64,000 nucleotides of DNA from Parasponia andersonii (Eukaryota; Streptophyta; Magnoliopsida; Rosales; Cannabaceae). The notes beneath the pieces are model-generated. The model worked only from the letters and a program-made list of their open reading frames with translations. It searched no databases and was not told the origin of the DNA. Both the position numbers and the translations under genes were made by a program. The DNA lies in the NCBI GenBank assembly GCA_002914805.1, contig JXTB01000140.1:659614-723613 (forward strand), given 5' to 3'. This document shows positions 12,793-23,900 of the stretch, piece after piece (positions within the stretch are counted from its first letter, which is position 1; each line of letters begins with the position of its first letter).

Positions 12793-13341
12793 TTATTATT
12801 AAATGGGACAATGTATACTTATTTTTCATTGATAATTAATAAAAATTCTAATCTGACTGTAATCGAATCCTTCAAAAATCTATAAATCGTAAAATTTAAT
12901 ATAAAGATGAAAATGGAATTATATAAAGATGGTTATAAATACATGTTTTCTTAAACATATTTTCATGAATACCCGTTTATATTTTTATTTTCATAAATAC
13001 CAGTTTTTATACTCGTTTTCAGACAAATATAAACCAATGTATTTTTTTTAATAGATCACAAGTATTTTATACAATGTATATTGCGGTTTACATTTCATGA
13101 ATAAAAATATATATATATTTTAAAATATATACTATAAGTATAAATTAACACAATAAATGTAAATCATAGGTAAAAATTTACATTATAAATATGTAAAAAT
13201 TTATATTATAAATATGTACTACACATATTTTACACCTGAAATGTATACCACAAAAATAAGTATTTTTGAAACAAAATTTAAATATGAGTATTTGGGAAAT
13301 ATGAGACACAAAAATGGGTATTTGGTGTAAATTTCTCAAAA

Positions 13342-14150
13342 GGTTTTTCTAATTTTGAAATGTTGTGAGACTATCATGAAAAAAAAGGGACAAAAAAAAA
13401 AAACAATTTGGAAATCTTGGAATATCATTAGATTATCGTAATCAAACTGGATCCAAAACCGGCTATAGACTATTCCGCTTGAATACCTCTAGGCGAAGGT
13501 TTTGTAATTTTGAAATGATGTGAGACTATCATGAAGAAAAAAGGAGGGAAAATAATTTGGTAATTTTGGAATATCATAAAGTTATCGTAGAAATGCCAAT
13601 GTGGGTCAGTCCACATTCCGTAAAAAAAATATAATACCAGCCTCGCCCAAGCCTACATTATGTGGGCCTAGGTTGGCCCATTATATATAGCAAAGGTTGG
13701 GCTGAGCTTTAGTCATAGGCCCATAGGTCCGACCTAGTACGACTCATATTTCTATCAGCCTACATTAGATATACATTTAGTCTTTCTATATATAATTATA
13801 TCTATATATATATATATAGGCTTATATTTGATGTTTTAAAACATAGAATAACAACAAAATTAAGCTCATATTGTGGCCCATATTCGGCCTGCATTACGTA
13901 TAGGTAAAACCCATTTAGGCCCATATAAAATGTGGACTGGGCCTATAGGCCGTACCGAATCTCTTAATAAGAATATGAGTTAGGCCAGTCCGACCCATAT
14001 TTTAAGCGGGTTGGGCTTAGACATGAAACAAAGCTCATATGAGCTTACCAAATGTAGATCAGGCCAAGCCAGTCTGGCTCACTTTACATCTCTAAATTAT
14101 CGTAATGAAACTAATCTAAAATCAACTATACACTATTCCGCTTGAGTGCC
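13342..14150. repeat. Tandem duplication of a roughly 160-bp unit, second copy split by a hAT element
   Basis: Unit 1 (about 13342-13500) carries AATTTTGAAATGTTGTGAGA, CTATCATGAA, TTGGAATATCAT, TTATCGTAATCAAACT and ACTATTCCGCTTGA. Unit 2 begins at about 13506 with the same words, is interrupted at 13588, and resumes at 14095 with TTATCGTAATGAAACT and CACTATTCCGCTTGA. The duplication therefore predates the insertion. Confidence 0.8.
13588..14094. mobile_element. hAT-type non-autonomous element, 507 bp
   Basis: The left tip reads TAGAAATGCCAATGTGGGTC and the right tip, reverse-complemented, TAGAGATGTAAAGTGAGCC. Both resemble the TAG(A/G)RATG start of plant hAT elements. Flanking octamers AGTTATCG (13580-13587) and AATTATCG (14095-14102) match at seven of eight positions, the hAT duplication length. 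The interior is a run of GGCCCAT/TGGGCCTA variants (13640-14090), a common subterminal composition in plant hAT relatives. No transposase is present. Confidence 0.75.
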
Positions 14151-14344
14151 CCTATTTTTGCTAGATATCTAATTTACAAGTTGTTGTTCATATCAACTCT
14201 TTATTCCCATAAAAAAAAAAAAAAATCTCTTTATTCCATCAACTAGTTTGCAACCTAATACAGATGCCCAGAATAGGGACCAAAAACGAAGGGGGCTATG
14301 GGCTAAATTTCATGAGGCTTGCACTTTCAGCATTTCAAAGTCTA

Positions 14345-14384
14345 GAATGTGATACAATCTAACCGAATGTGATACAATCTAACC
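14345..14384. repeat. 20-bp tandem duplication
   Basis: The word GAATGTGATACAATCTAACC occurs twice in direct succession (14345-14364 and 14365-14384). It is non-coding. Confidence 0.9.
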
Positions 14385-15600
14385 GAAAAATAATATGCAC
14401 ATAAGCAACAAGGGACTTGAAAAAGACCATTCATATTTAGACTGCCATATGGTTTACTTTCATCATCTAGAGAGGTGGAAAGCTAGCACGCTTAGATTAA
14501 CTTCAAGTGGATAAGGTGACAATTGACATTGAGGCACTATCTTATAAAAAATGCAAGAAAGATGAGCCGATGGAAGGTATGACATCGTTGGATTCAGGCA
14601 TTCAGCCTTGTTAACCGGGCTATAAGTGAAATAGTGGGTGACCAAAGATCTGATAAGAACTTATGAACTTTCCGTACCAATGAGAGAAGCATAGGACTTT
14701 TCTGTTTTTCACAGCAAAATTGAGATGGAACAAGGAAATAGGGATCCATGACCAAAGTTTTTGATTCATGTTCAGGCACGAGTACGAATATTGGAGAGCC
14801 TAAGCAGCAAAGCAGGGTATTAAGCAGGGTATCTAATTATATGTTGGAACTACTATGCAATAAAGGCATATGTTCTCTCACCAAAAACAAAATAAATCAA
14901 GGCATATGTTCAGTGCCTTTACTTGGACTACCTCAGTCCTCAACTAACAAGAGGAAAGCATTAAATTATTCATGAACTATTGTTAAACTTAAATTATCCA
15001 TGCTTAACATTATGATCGAAGCCAACCTCCCCAAATTTCGATGGGATTTGAGGAAAACCGTGCTCTTTTACGATTAAAAATAAAAAAACCCGGGGGAAAA
15101 GGAATTAACGGAAAAGAAGGGCCCCCAATTCAAAATTTCCACGTTATAGGGCTGCGGAAACAGACAATAGGAACACTTCTGTTTGGCAGTTTCCAAAAGA
15201 AAGCTTTGTCTATGTCCTCTTTGGTGTGCTATTTTTGGTGAAAAATGACATTAAATAGCATAGGGTGACTAAGATGCTATGAGATGGTTGTCCTCTAGGA
15301 TTATTTTCCTTCAAGCTTCACCAGAGGGATTTAGGTGAACCTCCTCCGGTACTATAACTCGTGACAATTGACAAATGTCAGCGTATGTTACCATTACTCA
15401 GTCAATTCTTTCCACTCATATGAGATTTGCATTTGTGATGTTTTTCTACAAAGAAGAAAAAGTAAATGAAGGTTGAAAAAGAAAAGGATCTAAGAAATAT
15501 GGAACGAAAACATACACGAGGCAGAATAATATTTACAGATTAATGAACAAAATGAATGTTACTTGTATGAGTTTGGAAAACTTTTTTGAACATGGACAGA
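14385..15600. other. Intergenic, includes 3' flank of the PPR gene
   Basis: Several 60-75 codon frames exist on both strands (for example 14748-14975 and 15041-15241), but none shows a recognisable domain or family similarity. Part of this region next to 15600 is probably the 3' UTR of the PPR gene. Confidence 0.4.
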
Positions 15601-15672
15601 TACCAACTTCTTAAGGCATTCGTGATTTCAAAATTCTACCAACTTCTTAAGGCATTCGTGATTTCAAAATTC
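15601..15672. repeat. 36-bp tandem duplication over the PPR stop codon
   Basis: A 36-bp unit beginning TACCAACTTCTTAAGG is repeated exactly (15601-15636 and 15637-15672). The junction itself spells the PPR stop codon (CTA on the plus strand at 15636-15638, TAG in the gene). A single-copy version would read on past this point. Confidence 0.95.
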
Positions 15673-17720
15673 CTGTCATTCATCCTGTTCATGATCCGGG
15701 ATGCATCATTTAGTTTATTTGCCCTTTCATAGATGCCAGCAACAACAAGATGTAACTCCTTCTTGTTGATGTTAGGATCAGAGTCCAGCTTCTCAAATAG
15801 TGTCTCCACCAAATTAAAATCCTTTCTCGCACCATAGAGACTGAGGATCTGAAAATGAACTTCGTCTGGGAAAACACACCCCTCTTCCTGCATCTCTCTA
15901 TATAGAGCATCTGCCTTAACAAATTCCCGCAACTTGCCATAAGCATTCAGGACTAATGCGATGACATTGGAATCGGGAAAATATCCTGCCCCTCTCATCC
16001 TCTCAAACACCTCGGTGAGATTTGTATACTTCTTGTTTCTTGAGAAAAGATCAATCATGCAACTATAGACAGATATATCCTTTATCTCGCCAGCAATGCA
16101 AGCCTGACGGAAAACCCAAGTAGCCTCTTCTAGCCTACCAGCTCCAGCAAGAATGGTGATTGCGGTGTCCCTGGGGATGTTGTCTGGACGCTTAAGCTCA
16201 TGAAGTAAACGCTTAGCATGAGCAACTAAACCTGCTCTCTCATAAGCCACAATCATTGTCTGATAAAGAACCTGATCAATCTCAACACCCGAAGTTCTTA
16301 ACTTCTGAAACAGCATTGCCGCCCTATCCAACTTCCCTGCCTTACCCCATATTGATATTATTGTTGAGTATGTAATGGCATTTGGTTCAATCCCTCTCTT
16401 CTGCATTTCTTGCACAAGATTTGTAGCTTTTTCATGCTCAAGGGATTTACCATAAATCTTAATCATAGTGTTGTATGTAACAACATTCTGCTCAATATCC
16501 TTTCTCTGCATCAATCGAAAAAGATGGATGGCTTCCCCAAAAAGCTCTGCCTCGCCATAAACCCTCAAAAGGGTATTATAACTAACAACATTTGGTTCAA
16601 TTCCCATCTTCCTCATGCTCCAAAACAGAAGATCAGCTTCCTTGGCCATATCCAGCTGCCCATAGACATCAATCATAATGTTACACGTGGTGAGATCAAG
16701 GGAGCACCTAACCTCCTTCATCTCAGAAAATACAGATAGTGCCTCAACAAACTTTTGGTTCTCAACATACATAGTTAAGAGAGTCGAATAGCTAACTGTA
16801 TCGGGCAAGACACCAACTGCCCTCATCTCGTTTAATAGAAGACAAGCCTCTCGAAAGAGCTTAGCTTTCCCATACACATTAATCATCGAATTGTAAGCAA
16901 CAAGGTCCGGAGTAATACCCGACCTCTTTAATCTTGAGAAAATAGATATAGCCTTGGAATAATCACATAACTTGCGAGAAAGCTCAATCAAGTTACTATA
17001 CAAAACCAGATCACCAGACACACGGTCCTGCTCCATTTGCTGGAGCCAAGAAAGCGCAGAATCAAACATACCCTCTTTCCCAAAATAAGTAATAAGCGTC
17101 GAATAAGTATATCTATCCGGCGCCAGAGCTCTCTGGCGCATTTCATCAAACAGTCCGTGGGCAATGTCCCACTGCTTGGCACGAAGCACATTGCGTAAAA
17201 CGACATTGTAAGCGAACACAGACGGTGTATACAGAGCTTGTTCATTAATCCAATCGAGTATGGCGAGCGAGCGTTGCCAATCGGGCTCGCGAGAAAGCAG
17301 CAGAACCATGAACCTTATTGAAAGCTGTCTGCCTTTGTAAGGGGACAGTACAGAGTAAAGTTCTCGCTCGTTCTGGGTCTCCCAGATTGACCTTAAGAGC
17401 TCATCCATGTCCACGCTATGATCCAAATAATGGGTCTCCCGTCGTTTTCTCGGCTGGTGCGATGGCGTCGTTTCGTGCGGCGGCGTTGCCCTCCTCCATA
17501 CATCTTTGATTCTTGAATAGGCTGATATAACGGTATGCTTTGATTTGTTGTTGCTGTTGTTGAACTTGAAGTTGAAGATGAAGGGTATGGAGAGGTAATT
17601 ATTGGAGTTGATTTTGGGCAATAATGGTAGCGAGAAGGAAGAAGATGGAGTTGGAGCCACTAAACCCAATTGCATGGAAGTAGTTGCAGATAGGGAGAAA
17701 GTACACATTTTTGTACACAA
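15636..17720 (-). CDS. P-class pentatricopeptide repeat protein, intronless, probably plastid-targeted
   Basis: The single 694-codon frame has no intron. The N-terminal ~75 residues are rich in Ser, Thr, Asn and basic residues with few acids, as in a transit peptide. From about residue 165 onward there are roughly a dozen 35-residue PPR motifs, e.g. SVFAYNVVLRNVLRAKQWD, DRYTYSTLITYFGKEG, DLVAYNSMINVYGKAK, NVVTYNTMIKIYGKS and NAITYSTIISIWGKAG. No DYW/E extension or SMR domain is visible, so it is P-class. The sequence closely resembles what I recall of Arabidopsis At5g39980, a chloroplast PPR. Such proteins bind organellar transcripts and help their processing or stability. Other in-frame ATGs at codons 5 and 16 could also be the true start. 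The stop lies on a 36-bp tandem duplication, so the C-terminus may differ from relatives. Confidence 0.9.
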   Translation of the reverse strand: MCTKMCTFSLSATTSMQLGLVAPTPSSSFSLPLLPKINSNNYLSIPFIFNFKFNNSNNKSKHTVISAYSRIKDVWRRATPPHETTPSHQPRKRRETHYLDHSVDMDELLRSIWETQNERELYSVLSPYKGRQLSIRFMVLLLSREPDWQRSLAILDWINEQALYTPSVFAYNVVLRNVLRAKQWDIAHGLFDEMRQRALAPDRYTYSTLITYFGKEGMFDSALSWLQQMEQDRVSGDLVLYSNLIELSRKLCDYSKAISIFSRLKRSGITPDLVAYNSMINVYGKAKLFREACLLLNEMRAVGVLPDTVSYSTLLTMYVENQKFVEALSVFSEMKEVRCSLDLTTCNIMIDVYGQLDMAKEADLLFWSMRKMGIEPNVVSYNTLLRVYGEAELFGEAIHLFRLMQRKDIEQNVVTYNTMIKIYGKSLEHEKATNLVQEMQKRGIEPNAITYSTIISIWGKAGKLDRAAMLFQKLRTSGVEIDQVLYQTMIVAYERAGLVAHAKRLLHELKRPDNIPRDTAITILAGAGRLEEATWVFRQACIAGEIKDISVYSCMIDLFSRNKKYTNLTEVFERMRGAGYFPDSNVIALVLNAYGKLREFVKADALYREMQEEGCVFPDEVHFQILSLYGARKDFNLVETLFEKLDSDPNINKKELHLVVAGIYERANKLNDASRIMNRMNDRNFEITNALRSW

Positions 17721-18464
17721 CTGTTACTTTATGAGATTTTTGGCCTTGAAATTTCCGAATTATTATTTGCTGTGTACATGGACACTGGATTTGCTCATTA
17801 AAAGTCCGACGTCGCAGGCATGTATCCAGCTGTTGCTTTTGGATGGTGGCTAAAAGTTAAACGACATGAAATGTTGGAAGCTGTGCTACGAGCGACATGT
17901 CGTTTTATGCAAGGACAAGAAGCTTTCAATCCTTGTCTTGAAAATCCAATTAGAAGGTCATTGATTCCAATTTCAAAATCGTAACGTGCTATTTCGATAC
18001 CGCTAATTGTAGGTTTTTTTTTTTTTTTTTTTTTTCACTTTTTTCTAATCCGTCACCCCATGATTAGGAATTAGTTGGAATCGGTCACCTTAGACTAGAT
18101 CATGTCAGTTAAGAACTTGTACCAATTTGAATTAATTACTCGAGGAGTGCTAAATTTACACTTTTTTTTCTTAACTTTTTACTTACAATTTAAAATGTGA
18201 ATTCTATTATGTTTTTTAATATTATTTAAATATAAAAAGTTTTAATAATGTCCACATATTAAATTAAATTGTGAGACTCAGGAGTTAATTTAGCATTGTT
18301 TTAATTACTTTGTTGGGCATGAAATTTGGCTTTGGTTTCTAAATTTTAATTTTTTTTGTTTTCTTTCTAAAATTTTTTATACAATAATCACTTTTATAAA
18401 CTATTAAAAAAATTCAAAATTTAGCCATACTAAATTTTAATTTTTTTTCTTTTTATAATAATAC
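17721..18464. other. 5' flank of the PPR gene and intergenic spacer
   Basis: No exon is seen. A poly-T tract lies at about 18015-18036. The minus-strand promoter of the PPR gene must lie here, but no clear TATA box could be singled out. Confidence 0.4.
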
Positions 18465-18469
18465 TATTG
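18465..18469. other. Target-site duplication of Copia element 1, left copy (TATTG)
   Basis: TATTG directly precedes the 5' LTR and recurs directly after the 3' LTR at 31847-31851. This defines both ends of the element. Confidence 0.85.
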
Positions 18470-18526
18470 TATTGAGTCATGCTTTGTATCATCAATTCTA
18501 CTGTCATATTTTGAAGTTAACAAATA

Positions 18527-18878
18527 GGGATATTATCATTTTTATACCCTGTATTTTGACACTTTGTTCAAATTATACTTTATGTTTTGGTTATTATCAA
18601 CATTGACATTTAGATTTGAAATCTATTACAAATTTATACCCTGACACCAATTTAGAGCAGTTAATTTATCAAGTTACCGTTTAAAAAATTGAAAATAAAT
18701 CATATAAAAACTGATCCGAGAATAAATTTATTAAATCATCTTGGTAAATTAACTGCTCTAAATTTGTGTCAGGCTATAAATTTGTAACAAATATTAAATC
18801 TAAAGGTCAATATTGATAATAACCAAAACAGAATATAACAAAATGTCAAAATACAGGGTATAAAAATGATAATATCCC
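18527..18878. mobile_element. 352-bp MITE with about 145-bp perfect-to-near-perfect arms, MULE type
   Basis: The tips read GGGATATTATCATTTTTATA on both strands. The arms remain alignable for about 145 bp, through GGTTATTATCAA, TACAAATTTATA and AATTTAGAGCAGTTAATTTA. The 10-mer TTAACAAATA flanks both sides (18517-18526 and 18879-18888), a Mutator-like duplication length. The 3' LTR holds the empty site (GAAGTTAACAAACATATGATT near 30540), which independently proves the insertion. Confidence 0.92.
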
Positions 18879-19425
18879 TTAACAAATATAAGATTAAGAG
18901 CTAATAATCTACTTGAATGTATAGCAAGTAAAATTGAAAGGATCACAAGACATTCAAGATGGATTATGGAAAAGAACTTAAGGACAAAGATCAAGATAAT
19001 AAGTCTTAGACTAGCAAATATTACACATTTAGTTCTAGTACTTGAATATTTGTTTACATATTATATGATCTTTAATGGCTCAAATTTTTCATAATATTGG
19101 AAATTTTCAAAACAAAAATGTAAAATCTATTTATTTCTAATTAAAATATAAAATTTATTTTATACAAACTTTTAAATTGATTTTTGAATTTCTATAGTCT
19201 CGATATTACATATTAAATTAATTTATAAAGTCACTTTTTGGAAACGATTGAAAAAGACTTGAAATAAAATTGAAAAACTGCTCCTGGATAGAATCGGCAG
19301 ACCAGTGGCCAGAATCGGTCGATTGATTCCTCTGCTTTTTATAGTTTTTAACAACTTTTTAAAATCCGACCGTTAGAACTATACTTTCAATAGCTAGTAT
19401 TTTCGATCTACCGAAAGTGAACTTT

Positions 19426-19541
19426 CGATCTGTCGAAAATGATAGATTGTCTGTCAAACGATCTAAAACAACTAGTCTCCATTCGATCTGTCAAAAATGA
19501 TAGATTGTCTGTCAAACGGTCTAAAACGACTAGTTTTCATT
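19426..19541 (+). repeat. 58-bp tandem repeat upstream of the LTR TATA box
   Basis: Two copies start with CGATCTGTC (19426 and 19484). Each contains GATAGATTGTCTGTCAAACG and an ACTAGT word. The 3' LTR carries one copy. They sit immediately 5' of the LTR TATA box, where retroelement enhancer repeats usually occur. Confidence 0.75.
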
Positions 19542-19547
19542 CTAGTC

Positions 19548-19555
19548 TATAAATA
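19548..19555 (+). promoter_or_regulatory. TATA box of the 5' LTR
   Basis: TATAAATA, conserved in the 3' LTR as TATAAATAG at 31159. By position it would drive transcription of the element from within the LTR. Confidence 0.55.
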
Positions 19556-20249
19556 AAAGCTTTTCTAACACTTGAAATAACTTTTGAACATTCTTACGTT
19601 GCTTTATATATACTTTTAAGTTGTTCAAATCATCTTTTATGAATCAAACTTTCAAATCCACCTTTTCACAAAAGTCAATTGAGCCAAACTAAATCATATA
19701 TTGTGTTATTATTTATTCTCTCTAGGCTTGCCTTGTATCAATTTGTTTCTTATGAGATATTCTAGTTGAGTGTATCAACAAACAAAAATCAAATTGTATT
19801 TATAAGATGAGGTTGACACTGGATTCATAAACAACTCAGTTTAGGTGAGATTGGCACCGGAGTCTAAACAATCGGTGTTAGGCGTAATAGAGCTGAATTC
19901 AAAGCCATTATAAAGACATGAGTGTGCCTAAGGAGAAAGCACTTGTTGTGTAAAAAGGATGGTCAAGCACATTCTCTTGATCCGATAATGGATAGCTCAA
20001 AACCGGTTGCCAAGAGCCAGAAACGTAGACAAACCATCATATTTGTTAAATCTCATAAAAATTGTATTTGCATTTCTCTATCCATATCTCCTTAAATTTA
20101 CTTATCTTAAGTTTATGCATGCAATTTGTCTATTCTTACTTGTTGTAGTTTTTACTTGCTAAATCTACTTGTCTTCTAAGAAAAGTTCGCAAAAGTTCTT
20201 AAAACCTAATTCATTTCCCTCTTGGGTTAGCTAACCTTGGATTTACAAT

Positions 20250-20260
20250 TGGTATCAGAG
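20250..20260 (+). other. Primer binding site (initiator Met-tRNA type)
   Basis: TGGTATCAGAG starts two bases after the 5' LTR end. It is complementary to the 3' end of plant initiator tRNA-Met, the usual primer of Copia elements. Confidence 0.9.
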
Positions 20261-20299
20261 ATTGGTACTCAAATTTTTTAAAACTTAACTATTTTTGAG

Positions 20300-20961
20300 A
20301 TGACTAGTCTAAACAATTTTTCTTTTCAATACAAAGAGTTGTCTCCATTCAAACCACTATTTTTTAATGGAAGTGATTTTAACTATTAGAAAAGTTGTAC
20401 ATATACTTATCTTAGGTCCATTGATTTTGATCTTTAGCATATTGTCACTAAAGTATCTTTGAAAATTACAAAAGTGGTTGATAGTAAAGAAGTTGAAAAA
20501 GATATAGAAGAATATGATGAAAAATATAAAATCAACTTCACCAAAAATGGTAGAGCTAGAAATATTCTTATATGTGGTTTAGATAGGAATATTTAAAATA
20601 ATATTGAGAAAGCTAGAGATGCTTATGAATTATAGAATATGTTATAAGTCTCTTATCAAGGAACAAACTCTATGAAAGAAACTAGAATAAATATTTTTAC
20701 TAGAAATAAAAGTTATTCAAAATGAAAAAAGATGAGTCAATTTCTTAAATGTTTACTAGATTCACTATTATTATTAACTCTCTTGGTACTCTAGGAAAAA
20801 TATTTCCAAATATTGAGTTGGCTAGCAAGATTCTTCGAAGCCTTCCTCGAGCATATAGGTGCAAGGTGGTGGTCATTTAAAAAACTAAGGATCTTAGCAA
20901 ACTTCCTTTCAAAGAACTTATGGGTTCTCTTATGACCCATGAAATTCTTATAAAGGAAACA
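20300..20961 (+). pseudogene. Copia gag, 5' part, disrupted
   Basis: From ATG 20300 the frame reads FNGSDFNY-stop then YLRSIDFDL-stop-HIVTK, and continues to SMKETRINIF. This is the standard gag (UBN2-like) N-terminal region with Trp codons turned to stops. It is broken at 20961 by a solo LTR and resumes at 24892 with a Lys/Glu-rich linker. Nucleocapsid function is lost. Confidence 0.8.
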
Positions 20962-23900
20962 TGTAACTCCCTAGAAATCTCTAGACTTACAATCTTAGTA
21001 AAATTATTATTAATAGATTTAGTGTCGAATATAAGTTTATGTTCGCAAATACTTAAAATTATGTGTGTAGTATTATTTTAATGTTAAATTTTATTATATG
21101 AGAAACCATAGTTATTCTTTATTTTAACTTAGAAATTCTAAGTTAATTTTCCTTAATAATAAATTAATTCTATAAAGATTATATTATATACATCAATATA
21201 ACCTAATTAAGAATGTGACACGTTTATGTCATATTAAAATTATTACATTTTATAACTTAAAGTTAATAGTTGCACTAAAATAGTACCATGCCATAATTTG
21301 AATGGCTAGGATTTTAAGTATACAAAAAATTAAGTAGACAAGTCAATCTAATGTTAGAAAATAAGTTGTAGAAAAAGATAAAGACTAGTGAAGTTTTATC
21401 TTAGGGAGATAATAACTATAAATTAATGGAATAAAAAAAGAAAGGGATAAAGTTAGTAGATAATTCTAAAAAAAGAAAAATATAAACAAAACTAATTGAT
21501 AGCTTTTGTCTTTAAAATAATTCAAAAGATAGGAAAATAAAAATAATAATGGAAATATTCTTTGGAAATTAGTGATCATAATTCAAAGTAGAAGACATAG
21601 ACAAAACTAATTAGTAGTTTTTGTTTCCAAAATAATTCAAAAAGTATGAAAAAGAATAATATAATGGAGATTTTCTTTATGAGCTAGTGGTATTGGATTC
21701 TAAATAATTGAAAAATAAGAAAGACTAGATACCAAAGTAGTGGATGAGTAAAAAATAAAGTAAAAGATAAGATAATGGAGTAGGAAAAGAAGATATATTG
21801 ACAAAATTAGTAATAATGGTACTTGGGTTATTAGATGGAATATGAAAATATATATTATTGGACACCTCCTATGGATGACCTATAAATAGATCATTCATTT
21901 AGCAATTGGAAATACCTTCCAATTATTTAGCCAAAACTATCTTCATTTTTCTAATTATCCTTTCTCAAAAAAAAAAAAGACTCTTTCTATCTCAATTTCT
22001 TCCAAACCCACAAGAGCTATAATATTTTACCCATCTTCCTTGCTTTTTCTATAAATACTCTAGAAATTAAGAATTATAATTAATAGAAGAGAGCACCTAG
22101 TTTTGTGATGGGGACGTAAAAAAGAAGAAGAAAAGATTTTGGAATGTATGTTGCACAAACAAATTTAAGTTTATTAAAATTTTTAGCTCTAAAATTATAA
22201 GAAGTTTAATTTTTAGTATTTTGATTTCTAGTAAAATATTGATACTTGAAAAAGTTTCCAAATACTCCAAGAAAGAAGATTTAAGCTAGAAAGAAAAATA
22301 TTCCATCACCTTACTTGTTATGTGTTTAAATAGATTCTATAAAAGAATAAATGAGTACGAATATATTTGATCTACTTTAGATGTTATATAATTTATATTA
22401 CGTTTAGACTTATTTTGTTGATTTCTTAAGCCTTTAAATATGAATACTTTATAATAATAAAGGCTAAATAATAATAATAATAATAGTAAAATTAAAATGA
22501 CTAAATACAAAAGTGAAAGATTTTTTAAGTATAAGACCCTAAAATAAAATATGTATGAAAATGAACCAAGCTTAATGATTTAGACTTAGATCCTTTAGAA
22601 TAGATTTTTATCCATTAAAAATGCTTTCCAAAAATTAAAGACGTTTGCTCAAAAATTGAAGGGACTAAAATGCAAAAACTTTGAGTATTTAGGTCAAAAG
22701 TGTAGTTTTGATAAAATATGAATCAAATATGTGAAAAATTATTTTAGGTAGTTTTAATACTATATTAAACTGTTAAAAGAAATAAAGGAAGAATCTTTAA
22801 CAAAAAGATAAGCTATAACTCAATATTTATCATTAGGAAGTATAAATATTAGAAATCTTAAGATTATGGGCAAAAATATAAATTATAAAACTTGAAATTT
22901 TGGATTAAAAATTTGGTACAAGAATAAATAAAAAAATTTATTTTAGATCTCTAATTGGGATAAGAAAAAATTTATTTAAGTTTAAGACATAAAATCAATT
23001 ATAGGAAATAAATGATGTATGCCTTTAATTGTATTTGGGCTAAGTTTAGTTATGGGCAAAAAAAAAGCGTGATCAATGCCTAATAATATTTAGCCCAAAT
23101 ATGATTTTAGATTTTAAATCTATATAGTCATGAGTATGTTTGACTCACTTATCATATTATGACCCTTAATTACGAATAAAGTAATTAATCAAGAATAATT
23201 CAAAGTAATTGACGAAAAGAAAATATAACTAAGGAAACTTAACTGATTTAGGATGATATTAACCAAATCAATAACCAAATTATTGATAGATTAAAAAGAT
23301 CATCATGATAAAGTTTAAAGAGAATTAAATCTTATCCATCTAAGTTGAAAGTATAAATTAGTCAATAAATATAACATGATATTGTTTCTCAAATGTGAAG
23401 TTTTATATTTAATCAAGACTGAGTCTTAGTTGTCTTAAGCCCACTAGGTAATTAGAAGTTAAAGAAAAAGTATGAGCCAACTTTAAATTACTCTAACAAA
23501 TAGAGTATACATACGTCAGGGCAAAACTTCGACCTAGACGTAAGTACAATTTCACCTATAGCATGGATGGTTTGAAAATATTTGCAGTATGATATGTTTG
23601 AAATTATTTCATACGTTAACTTGCCTTTATTTTATTATTGTATGGCCTATATATAATATATACTTATAAAGATATATTTCTTATGCTATAAAAATGATGT
23701 ATGCTTACTTTACAATGTTATCATATAAAAAAACTATAGTATACTTTAACAAAGGAAATGCTATGATAGTGGAATATAAGTTTGGGCTTATTGTTGAAGC
23801 GTACCCGCTCATATTAAGAGAAGACTAAATAAGACAAAGAATTTAAAAGTGTCGTACCAACCTCTAATAAGTGAGGATATCTGAGCAAAAATAAGACCAA

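Larger units (their letters stand above)
18470..20247 (+). repeat. 5' LTR of Copia element 1, with MITE
   Basis: Starts TATTGAGTCATG (ancestral TG changed to TA) and ends ATTTACA before the primer binding site. It aligns throughout with the 3' LTR, including the TAATCTACTTGA block, the GTCTATAAATA promoter box and the GGTTGACACYGGATT block. It is longer than the 3' LTR because of a 352-bp MITE plus its 10-bp duplication and a 58-bp tandem repeat at about 19426-19541. The two LTRs are visibly diverged, so insertion is not recent. Confidence 0.9.

Noticed and set aside
14463-15241. Several 60-75 codon frames on both strands
   Set aside because: No recognisable domain, no conserved start context, and no continuation across plausible splice sites.
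16410-16739. 109-codon plus-strand frame inside the PPR gene
   Set aside because: Antisense shadow of the repetitive PPR coding sequence.
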